DNA from: DASWTL01 sp036405495
GTDB taxonomy: Bacteria > Bacteroidota > Bacteroidia > Sphingobacteriales > Sphingobacteriaceae
DNA length: 20,315 bases
Assembly: GCA_036405495.1 (NCBI GenBank)
Contig: DASWXL010000144.1
Location: 1-20,315, forward strand
Reading direction: 5' to 3'
Part shown: positions 1 through 4,651 of the stretch, piece by piece
Layout of the letters: each line of letters opens with the position of its first letter
Numbering within the stretch: the first letter of the stretch is position 1
Translations under genes and position numbers: made by a program
The notes under the pieces: model-generated
What the model was told of the DNA's origin: nothing
Database searches by the model: none
What the model saw: only the letters and a program-made list of their open reading frames with translations

Positions 1-2
1 TT

Positions 3-104
3 GTTCACCGTAATGCGTGCATACAGTTGACCTACTCCGGGAACTTTGTTCGATTGCCGGGTAACGAATCGTATCCCAAAGGTGTGATTACTTCGCATAT
101 CTAA
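3..104 (+). CDS. 3' end of an unrecognised gene (partial)
   Basis: The frame starting at base 3 is open from the window edge to a TAA at 102-104 and encodes 33 residues ending YPKGVITSHI. The other two + frames stop within the first 30 bases. The residues are varied and protein-like (YSGNFVRLPGNESYPKG), so I take it as the C-terminus of a gene that starts to the left. I do not recognise the family. It lies outside the proposed attachment site, so it is probably a chromosomal neighbour rather than mobile-element cargo. At this length a chance open frame cannot be excluded. Confidence 0.35.
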   Translation, partial: VHRNACIQLTYSGNFVRLPGNESYPKGVITSHI

Positions 105-141
105 TTGACGTAAAAAGTTAAAAATACACTAAGTCAAAACG

Positions 142-282
142 CTCACCGCTTTATTCACCAGCTCGATTTAGAAAATTGAACGTCCGTGATGATAAAACCG
201 CGTTAAATGCGCCTGTAGCGACATTATGACCGTCATAAGAGCAATTTAAGCATTAAAATTTACTCACCGTTTTATTCACCAG
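142..282. repeat. 20-bp direct repeat pair
   Basis: CTCACCGCTTTATTCACCAG at 142-161 recurs with one change (T for C) at 263-282, 121 bp further on. Between the copies lies a perfect 7-bp inverted repeat, TTATGAC-C-GTCATAA at 224-238, which has the form of a regulator site. No gene is visible between 105 and 390. The role of the repeats is unknown. Confidence 0.6.
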
Positions 283-327
283 ATACACGGCTTTACTTGG
301 GGTTCTTTGGGGTATAAAAAATAAAAA

Positions 328-354
328 ACCCGCAAAACAGCGTGTTTTGCGGGT
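328..354 (-). terminator. Strong intrinsic terminator for leftward transcription
   Basis: An 11-bp perfect stem (ACCCGCAAAAC at 328-338 with its complement at 344-354) closes a 5-nt loop. On the minus strand it is followed by a long T-rich tract (the A-run at 316-327 on the + strand). It sits about 35 bp beyond the tRNA-Pro 3' fragment in the tRNA's own direction, as expected for the original terminator of that tRNA. Confidence 0.85.
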
Positions 355-389
355 CTTAGGTACTACTTAGTGTAGTAAAATTTTAGGGT

Positions 390-413
390 TGTCGGGATGG
401 CCGGATTTGAACC
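390..413 (-). other. tRNA-Pro 3'-end fragment; candidate attachment site
   Basis: Read on the minus strand this is a T-loop (GGTTCAAATCC) followed by CATCCCGA, the 3' acceptor strand and discriminator of a bacterial tRNA-Pro. The 5' half of the T-stem does not match (AATGG, where GCCGG would be needed), and no anticodon, D-arm or 5' acceptor strand lies next to it, so it is not a tRNA gene. Such displaced 3' ends mark the distal junction of elements that integrate into tRNA genes. The terminator at 328-354 on its left suggests that the left side is chromosome and the right side is the element. Confidence 0.7.
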
Positions 414-494
414 ATTTCCCTATTCCTATACAAAAAACGCTTCTACAACACTGTAAAGCGAGTTTTCAAAATTCTAACCTTGTCAAAAGAACAG

Positions 495-516
495 TTTGGT
501 CACAGATTTGGTCACA
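495..516. repeat. Tandem 10-bp repeat near the att fragment (possible integrase arm site)
   Basis: TTTGGTCACA occurs at 495-504 and again at 507-516, a 12-bp period, about 85 bp inside the proposed element end. Short direct repeats near an attachment core often bind the arm-binding domain of tyrosine recombinases. That role is inferred only from position. No gene is seen between 414 and 615. Confidence 0.35.
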
Positions 517-615
517 AGCCTAAATGCTGCCGGGTTGTTACCTTTTGTTAATTTTCTGTACTTAAAGATAAGAATAAATGTGCATTAAAGAGCATAAATG
601 CACAATGAAATGGAG

Positions 616-819
616 CTATTCGGGCAAGATTTCTTGAAGCTTCTGCAGAGGCAATCCGTAATATGACGCCAGTTCATCAAGAGTTAAAAGCTGATGGTCG
701 AGCTTGTTGTAATGTGCTTTAATTTTAACATATGTGGACCTGGCATACCTCTCTCCTTTACCAGTAATAATCTGGATATCCTTTGGGAATGCGACTATCC
801 TTTGGAACACTGGTTTCAT
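616..819 (-). CDS. Small conserved-looking protein, possibly DNA-binding
   Basis: This 67-aa protein starts at ATG (817-819) and reads leftward toward the proposed attachment site. It is basic in the first two thirds and looks helical. The pattern ITGKGERYARSTYVKIKAHY followed by LTLDELASYYGLP resembles two consecutive helix-turn-helix-like segments of the kind seen in small phage and mobile-element proteins of Bacteroidota. I cannot assign it to a named family. Its place just inside the element end would suit an excision or regulatory factor, but that is inference. The codon content and continuous amphipathic helices make it a better candidate than the overlapping alternatives. Confidence 0.55.
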   Translation of the reverse strand: MKPVFQRIVAFPKDIQIITGKGERYARSTYVKIKAHYNKLDHQLLTLDELASYYGLPLQKLQEILPE

Positions 820-975
820 ACTCTATCTATACATTACCCATACTCTATATGAGCTGCATGTACAGACTAAAATAAGCAATCTTGACTTATAAATTTTTAT
901 GCCTTTTCCGGCCAAATGTCGCTCATATATGCTTTTGCGGAATCTATTAATTGACTTCCTCCAATAGCACCTGTT

Positions 976-1000
976 CATTTGATTAAAAATTAGTCAAATG
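976..1000 (+). promoter_or_regulatory. Hairpin that contains the start codon of the 998 gene
   Basis: The 11-nt arm CATTTGATTAA (976-986) pairs with TTAGTCAAATG (990-1000) across a 3-nt loop. Only one pair is imperfect (983/993, T.G, allowed as U.G in + strand RNA). The last three bases of the right arm are the ATG of the 252-aa gene. In mRNA this would sequester the start codon and the region where ribosomes bind. As DNA it is a 25-bp near-palindrome that could be an operator. Either way it controls the head of the four-gene operon. Confidence 0.6.
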
Positions 1001-1756
1001 GCAAGACAAACAGGCATTATTAAGTTGAGGGGTACCCTAGGTGGTATCACCTTCTACAGAACTTCACAGGATGGCGATCTGGCCCGGGAAAAGGGTGGCG
1101 TTGATGCCACCAGGATCGCGACAGATCCGGCGTTTGCCCGAACAAGGGAAAACGGAGCTGAGTTCGGCAGAGCCGGCGCAGCTGGAAAGCTGCTGAGGAA
1201 AGCATTGCGAAACCTGCTCCAGAATGCAGCAGATCGAAGGGTGACTTCAAGGTTAACCCAGGAAATGGTGAAGGTTGTGAAAGCCGATGCAACCAGCGAA
1301 CGGGGATTGCGAAACGTTTTGGATGGTGAGCTCGAGTTGTTAACCGGCTTCGAGTTTAACATCAATGGCAAACTTAGCACAACGCTATTTGCTGCGTATG
1401 TTGCCACACTGGACAGAGTGACTGGAGAAGCTAAGGTGACCATTCCGGCATTCACTCCAACGCTAGGCATTGCTGCGCCTGCCGGCGCTACGCACTTCAA
1501 AATTAACATCGCTGCTGCAGCTATTGATTTTGAACTTGGCACTATTGAAAGCTTAACCGACAGTACTGACGTTGAAGAGCTCTCAAACGTAGCCTTGGCC
1601 GCCCAGGATCTGTCCGTGAACCTTCCGGTTAACAGCACTCACCCATTGTTCCTCGCTTTAGGAATTGAGTTCTTCCAGGAAGTAAACGGTCAAAACTATT
1701 CCTTGAGGAATGGCGCTTACAATGGCTTAGCCCTTGTTAAGATCCTCGGTGTATGA
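998..1756 (+). CDS. Conserved Bacteroidota protein of unknown function, first gene of a four-gene operon
   Basis: This 252-aa protein has no signal peptide. The N-terminus (MARQTGIIKLRGTLGGITFY, then REKGGV and DPAFARTRENGAEFGRAG at about 30-60) is basic and conserved-looking. From memory similar openings recur in Bacteroidota hypothetical proteins. Residues 60-110 are helical and basic (KLLRKALRNLLQNAADRR). Residues 130-252 look beta-rich, with a run of small residues. No catalytic motif is apparent. The start is fixed by the ATG inside the 976-1000 hairpin. The stop overlaps the next start (ATGA at 1753-1756), so translation of the two is probably coupled. Its partners (DUF5675 and two small membrane proteins) hint at a surface or envelope role, perhaps phage-derived; this is inference. 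Confidence 0.75.
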   Translation: MARQTGIIKLRGTLGGITFYRTSQDGDLAREKGGVDATRIATDPAFARTRENGAEFGRAGAAGKLLRKALRNLLQNAADRRVTSRLTQEMVKVVKADATSERGLRNVLDGELELLTGFEFNINGKLSTTLFAAYVATLDRVTGEAKVTIPAFTPTLGIAAPAGATHFKINIAAAAIDFELGTIESLTDSTDVEELSNVALAAQDLSVNLPVNSTHPLFLALGIEFFQEVNGQNYSLRNGAYNGLALVKILGV

Positions 1757-2136
1757 TCCTAGTGCTGCATAGGATTTATTACCCACAAGGGACCAATGGG
1801 CAGCTCTGCTTTCAAGGCAAAAAAATCTGCGAAACGATAGAGCTGCCCTGGTTAAATAACCAAAGACACATTAGTTGCGTGCCCGAAGGGGAGTATGAAC
1901 TGACAGCAAGAGTAACTAAAGCCAGAGGAAAGCATCTGCAGGTCAAAAATGTGCCGCAGCGATCACTAATTCTAATTCACCCGGCCAATGACGCCAAAAA
2001 GGAACTTTTAGGCTGCATCGCTCCGGTTACCAATCTTACAGGTCCGGGTACCGGTACCGAAAGCCGAAAAGCTATGAAAGAGCTGCTGAAGCTAATTAAC
2101 AATCAATCACAGGTTTTCTTAATCATTCAATCATGA
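1753..2136 (+). CDS. DUF5675 family protein
   Basis: This 127-aa protein matches the DUF5675 pattern: an opening beta strand (ILVLHRIYYPQGTNGQL), IELPW at 29-33, CVPEGEYEL at 42-50, then LILIHPAND (72-80) and LLGCIAP (85-91), followed by a Gly-rich TGPGTGTESR segment. The family has no established function that I know of. His76 and Cys88 sit in a spacing loosely like the His/Cys pair of L,D-transpeptidases (YkuD fold). That resemblance is a suggestion only, and the canonical SHGC motif is absent. The gene overlaps its upstream neighbour by ATGA and the downstream gene by another ATGA (2133-2136), so the operon is tightly coupled. There is no signal peptide. Confidence 0.85.
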   Translation: MILVLHRIYYPQGTNGQLCFQGKKICETIELPWLNNQRHISCVPEGEYELTARVTKARGKHLQVKNVPQRSLILIHPANDAKKELLGCIAPVTNLTGPGTGTESRKAMKELLKLINNQSQVFLIIQS

Positions 2137-2345
2137 ACGTCATTAAAAGAGCACAGGCTCCTACTCCAAAGTTTTTCAAGAAGATCCGGAATATCGGATT
2201 AACCCTAACCGGTGTTGCAGCAGCAATACTGACTGCGCCGGTCGCACTTCCAGCAGCGCTGATCACCATTGCAGGATATGTTGCAACAGCGGGAGCCGTT
2301 GCGACCGCTGTTAGCCAGGTGGTAATTCAAGAAGACAAAGAATAA
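2133..2345 (+). CDS. Small membrane protein, holin-like in form
   Basis: This 70-aa protein has a basic N-terminus (residues 1-24, with KRAQ and KFFKKIRN), then one long or two short hydrophobic segments (about 26-63) rich in Ala, Gly and Val (GVAAAILTAPVALPAALITI and AGYVATAGAVATAV), and an acidic tail (QEDKE). There are no Cys residues. This is the shape of a small holin or of a membrane anchor, but no family is recognised. It is translationally coupled to the DUF5675 gene (ATGA) and ends 3 bp before the next start. Confidence 0.7.
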   Translation: MNVIKRAQAPTPKFFKKIRNIGLTLTGVAAAILTAPVALPAALITIAGYVATAGAVATAVSQVVIQEDKE

Positions 2346-2348
2346 ATT

Positions 2349-2519
2349 ATGAACCAGGATACATTACATAACAGTCGCTGGAGTATGACAGGCGGGATAA
2401 TTCTAAGCATCGTCCCCAACATTACGTCTCAGGAAATTCTTCATACAGTTATTCTGGCTGCGATTGGAGCGACTGTTAGTTACCTGGTTTCGAAAGTCCT
2501 AAGGAAGTATATAAAATAA
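2349..2519 (+). CDS. 56-aa membrane protein, last gene of the operon
   Basis: An ATG 3 bp after the previous stop opens 56 codons to TAA at 2517-2519. The translation begins MNQDTLHNSRWSMTGGIILS and ends VSKVLRKYIK. It has two hydrophobic segments (about 13-25 and 34-50) and a basic C-terminus, again a holin-like form. The immediate spacing, the same strand and the membrane character following another small membrane protein make it a likely real gene. The function is unknown. Confidence 0.65.
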   Translation: MNQDTLHNSRWSMTGGIILSIVPNITSQEILHTVILAAIGATVSYLVSKVLRKYIK

Positions 2520-2542
2520 GCGGAAAATCACCCCCCTTCCGC
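2520..2542 (+). terminator. Hairpin after the four-gene operon
   Basis: GCGGAA (2520-2525) pairs with TTCCGC (2537-2542) across an 11-nt loop that contains a run of six C. It starts one base after the stop codon at 2517-2519. There is no strong T-tract, so termination may be weak; the downstream gene at 2597 could be partly read through. Confidence 0.45.
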
Positions 2543-2596
2543 GTTCACTGATCTATTTCGTTTTAACTACTTTAGACAGTTAGAATTTAGCAAACC

Positions 2597-3061
2597 ATGA
2601 TTGATCCAACTATCTTAAGAGCGAAAATTGCTGATATACGGTCACGCTTAAATAAAATAGATGCCTCCGACCCAGTTGCGGAAATAGGTTCGCGATTGGA
2701 TGAAATTGATGGGATCTTAGACAATCACGAGTTGGAAATCAATCAGGAGAAGCGCTTCAATCACCGGCTTCCACACTTTGCTAAGGCGACTGGGGAAGAT
2801 TTCTTTGCTTCAATGGAGGTAATATCTAATGCCCGAAACGCACTTATTCTGCAATTTCTTACGGAACATGGTTCTCAGAAACATTACTATTATCCAGATT
2901 TAGCTAAAGGAACATTACGAAGCTTCACTGCTTATCGGGTTTTTCGTTGGTTAACTGAAAAAGACAAACGAGAGATCGAGCGATTCCGAAACATCGGAAA
3001 AAAAGGAACGGAACAGATCCTTGAATTCCTTTCAGGTATCGAAGATGCTCTTTCTTCTTAA
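2597..3061 (+). CDS. Unknown protein with an RpoA-CTD-like helix-hairpin-helix C-terminus
   Basis: This 154-aa soluble protein falls into two parts. Residues 1-60 form predicted amphipathic or coiled-coil helices (AKIADIRSRLNKID and IGSRLDEIDGILD). Residues 113-145 (YRVFRWLTEKDKREIERF, then RNIGKKGTEQILEFL) match the layout of the RNA polymerase alpha C-terminal domain: helix, acidic turn, then the R-N-(I/L)-G-K-K hairpin that contacts DNA and activators. There is no other alpha homology, so this is not rpoA. A DNA-binding or polymerase-contacting accessory protein is plausible. It is separated from the upstream operon by 77 bp that include a weak hairpin. No signal peptide or membrane segment is present. 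Confidence 0.65.
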   Translation: MIDPTILRAKIADIRSRLNKIDASDPVAEIGSRLDEIDGILDNHELEINQEKRFNHRLPHFAKATGEDFFASMEVISNARNALILQFLTEHGSQKHYYYPDLAKGTLRSFTAYRVFRWLTEKDKREIERFRNIGKKGTEQILEFLSGIEDALSS

Positions 3062-3184
3062 AGCAAAGGGGGACCATAGGTCCAATTGATATCTTTAGTA
3101 ATCAATTCAACAAATCCGGCAGTCCATTGTCAAACTTCCTATTGTGAAATTATCCTTATCGATAATTCAAGCGCACAGATAGCC

Positions 3185-3338
3185 ATTGCCTGCGTAGATA
3201 CCGCTCAAAAGCTTTAAAGCCGACTTGCAAAAGGAAACGGAATAAATGGCTCTGTGAAGGGGCTGCGGGTTTATGCCGTAGTCTTTTGCAAGGCAACGCG
3301 TATCGGTTTTAAAGCTATTATTTTTTGTAGCAGGCGAT
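3185..3338 (+). ncRNA. Candidate structured RNA, block 1 (four nested helices)
   Basis: Four sets of arms nest in order: 3185-3193 with 3330-3338 (9 bp), 3211-3223 with 3303-3315 (13 bp), 3224-3234 with 3282-3292 (11 bp), and 3237-3246 with 3270-3279 (4 bp, one mismatch, 5 bp). They are separated by asymmetric internal loops, as in a folded RNA rather than a simple palindrome. The imperfect pairs 3187/3336, 3219/3307 and 3234/3282 are all G.U if the + strand is transcribed and would be A.C mismatches on the minus strand, which points to + strand RNA. There is no open reading frame here. No known RNA family is recognised. Confidence 0.55.
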
Positions 3339-3340
3339 TG

Positions 3341-3485
3341 CTTCAGAGTTTCTTATGGGTTCCGATTTCTAGGGTCTTTTACAGGGATCTGTTCGAGGGT
3401 CCCGAGGGTCGGTAAACGGTTATAGCGCCTGCGGCCAGGCTGGCCTTGTGAAATCGGAAAGTCGCGAGCCGTAAAAGCGCTGAAG
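3341..3485 (+). ncRNA. Candidate structured RNA, block 2
   Basis: CTTCAG (3341-3346) pairs with CTGAAG (3480-3485), the 10-bp perfect arms TTCCGATTTC and GAAATCGGAA (3360-3369 with 3450-3459) nest inside, and GGCCA/TGGCC (3433-3437 with 3441-3445) forms an inner hairpin. CTTTTAC (3376-3382) could also pair with GTAAAAG (3471-3477), which would cross the 10-bp helix and make a pseudoknot. The octamer CGAGGGTC is repeated at 3394-3401 and 3403-3410. The block follows block 1 after only 2 nt. Confidence 0.4.
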
Positions 3486-3546
3486 TTGTGAGGTCGCCCG
3501 TTGTGGGTCGGATGAAACGGAAGCGATTTGCGAGCTGAGAGAGGGT

Positions 3547-3616
3547 GCTTTGGAAAGGCAGTTTTATGTTTATGCCTTAAAAAAACGTTACTGATAAACA
3601 TAAAACTGACCAAAGC
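3547..3616 (+). ncRNA. 22-bp interrupted hairpin, block 3
   Basis: A perfect 15-bp inverted repeat, CAGTTTTATGTTTAT (3559-3573) with its complement at 3594-3608, is extended outward by GCTTTGG/CCAAAGC (3547-3553 with 3610-3616) after a 5-nt against 1-nt bulge. The loop is 20 nt (3574-3593) and A-rich. It lacks a T-tract, so it is not a normal terminator. As DNA, an arm of this length could serve as a relaxase or recombinase recognition site. Confidence 0.5.
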
Positions 3617-3774
3617 TATGTTGCTGTGTGGGCCTGCCCTTCGAGGGGATCAGGGTGACGGCCGTGGGAACGCCGTGGGTCGCCTTGAGCCGGTCAACAC
3701 AAGCGAACGAAGGGTCGGACGTTGCGGTGGAGTGAGTGCAGCCCGAACGATGGAAGCGGCGAGCCAAAATTATG

Positions 3775-3859
3775 AGCTGCGGCCCCGGTAAATATAAGGT
3801 TGGTGCTAGGGGCAATGGTGTCGGATAAAAACCTTGTATTTAGCGGGGAGACAGCAGCT
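3775..3859 (+). ncRNA. Rod-like hairpin, block 4
   Basis: AGCTGC (3775-3780) pairs with GCAGCT (3854-3859). After a small internal loop, 3783-3787 pairs with 3844-3848 (CCCCG/CGGGG). After one G.G mismatch, 3789-3801 pairs with 3830-3842 (13 bp). The single imperfect pair in the last helix (3795/3836) is U.G on the + strand. The total is 24 pairs over 85 nt with a 28-nt apical loop. Again the wobble favours + strand transcription. Confidence 0.45.
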
Positions 3860-3897
3860 ATGACGAATGAGTTGCTAAAGCAGAAGCCATGCCGAAA

Positions 3898-3951
3898 TAG
3901 TTCCGAGTTTTGAGTTGGAGGGTTCTGAGTTGTGAAAAAAACTCGGAACTA
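3898..3951. repeat. 14-bp perfect inverted repeat, block 5
   Basis: TAGTTCCGAGTTTT (3898-3911) and its exact complement (3938-3951) flank a 26-nt spacer in which GAGTT is repeated. It lies 39 bp after block 4. It lacks a following T-tract on either strand. Candidate roles are the last stem of a long RNA, or an oriT-type inverted repeat next to the phased repeats that begin about 270 bp further right. Confidence 0.55.
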
Positions 3952-4224
3952 CCCGCAGGGCGAAACAGCTCTTTTTCTATCAAAAGTGCTGTGAGTTTTG
4001 GCGTGGCTTATGCAGCAATGAATGAGGAATGCCTTATAACCGGTGCGGTGGGCAGAGCGTCGGGAAAAAGCAAGTGAAGGGCAATGAGCGGTCGCAATGC
4101 GGTTGGAAAATTGGCCTTTTCTTGCTTGTGCGTTGCCCGAAGCTGGTGGTTACGAGGCTGGCTTGTGTGGTGGGGAAAATGAACCTGCTGAGGGCAAAGG
4201 AAGTTTTGTTATTTCAATCTGCTA

Positions 4225-4323
4225 AAGGAATAACTAAGGAGACTTGACGGACAAATAACGGACATTTTAAGGAACGGCAACGGACAGATAACGGACAAAT
4301 AGCGGAATATAAACGGACATCTT
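4225..4323 (+). repeat. Nine-unit 11-bp phased repeat array
   Basis: Units start at 4225, 4236, 4247, 4258, 4269, 4280, 4291, 4302 and 4313, exactly 11 bp apart. All nine have GGA at positions 3-5. Five (4247, 4258, 4280, 4291, 4313) share ACGGACA, and two of these are the identical 11-mer ACGGACAAATA (4247, 4291). The other four are degenerate (AAGGAAT, AAGGAGA, AAGGAAC, GCGGAAT). One unit per helical turn puts every GGA on the same face of the DNA. This is the layout of an iteron array or of a cooperative protein-binding site, such as a partition, replication or transfer origin. Confidence 0.7.
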
Positions 4324-4325
4324 CT

Positions 4326-4530
4326 TTAAACAGATACCGACTTGATTTTCTTTTGTCCGACTTCACTAAAAGGCCTTTTCAACCAATTGTACCAGGTCAC
4401 GTCTCGCTGTTCTTTGGGTGACGTTAAATTTGATCAAATATTTTTTAGTAGTAATCTCGCGTTCATTTTTTCAAATCTCAACGCGTGCTTCTGACGGTCA
4501 CCTTTTTCGGGCAGAGTATCCAAAAAATAA
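4326..4530 (-). pseudogene. Decayed winged-helix DNA-binding fragment
   Basis: Three minus strand frames join into one protein-like sequence. 4530 to about 4445 gives LPEKGDRQKHALRFEKMN. A one-base shift then gives NEREITTKKYLIKFNVTQRT and ARRDLVQLVEKAF, followed by a stop at 4366-4368. Another shift gives FSEVGQKKIKSVSV and a TAA at 4326-4328. The V-(S/T)-x-R-T-A-x-R-D-L-x-x-L-V-E-K motif is the recognition helix and wing entry of winged-helix proteins such as the C-terminal domain of Fic-family proteins or DeoR-like regulators. Two shifts and no start codon mean a remnant. It lies between the repeat array and the metal cargo, a likely junction of older insertions. Confidence 0.5.
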
Positions 4531-4651
4531 AATCACCAAAGTATCCAATTAAAAGAGGAATGCGACCATCCATCCCAAGTATGCATAACCGATAGCTGGT
4601 ATTCCAACGCTAAACAGAGCCAGAGAAACGTGGATGGATGTTGTTTCATTA
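4531..4651 (-). other. Spacer after cadA, with a membrane-like open frame lacking a start
   Basis: The minus strand frame 4549-4662 is open and reads SLANNETTSIHVSLALFSVG and then IPAIGYAYLGWMVAFLF before TAA, a plausible single membrane helix, but it has no ATG, GTG or TTG upstream of the hydrophobic part. It could be the tail of a lost gene. CATCCATCC (4567-4575) and GGATGGATG (4632-4640) form a 9-bp inverted repeat 56 bp apart. No clear terminator follows cadA. Confidence 0.3.

Larger units (their letters stand above)
3062..4324. other. Long non-coding, G-rich, hairpin-dense region
   Basis: I see no credible protein gene here on either strand. The longest open frames have Cys/Gly/Arg-heavy, low-complexity translations and lie across the helices listed below. 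The + strand is rich in G through about 3360-4200. The region contains at least five blocks of long complementary arms and, at its right end, an 11-bp phased repeat. Smaller hairpins also occur, such as GGACC-ATA-GGTCC at 3071-3083 and a 7-bp pair at 3084-3090/3101-3107. A large structured RNA on the + strand, or the origin-of-transfer region of an integrative conjugative element, are the two readings I consider most likely. Confidence 0.6.

Noticed and set aside
390..470. Complete tRNA gene
   Set aside because: Only the T-loop and 3' acceptor strand match. The T-stem does not pair, and D-arm, anticodon arm and 5' acceptor are missing.
1047..1638. Minus strand frames of 81 and 194 aa opposite the 252-aa gene
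   Set aside because: They are antisense shadows of the 998-1756 gene, with Ser/Ala/Phe-rich translations and no supporting start context.
3353..3815. Open frames at 3353-3613, 3528-3791 and 3588-3815 in the non-coding block
   Set aside because: They overlap one another on both strands, have Cys/Arg/Gly-heavy translations with no domain-like pattern, and run through the paired arms. They look like chance frames in G-rich structured DNA.
3185..3951. Integron attC site, group II intron or CRISPR array
   Set aside because: No attC core consensus pairs, no domain V-like hairpin or reverse transcriptase, and no regularly spaced repeat-spacer pattern is present.
4029..4247. 72-aa open frame before the repeat array
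   Set aside because: Composition is irregular, no motif or membrane segment is convincing, and its 3' end lies in the first units of the 11-bp array.
4533..4649. 38-aa minus strand frame with an ATG just after cadA
   Set aside because: The translation (starting MKQHPSTFLW) is Trp/His-rich with no plausible structure. The overlapping frame without a start codon looks more protein-like, so neither was called a gene.
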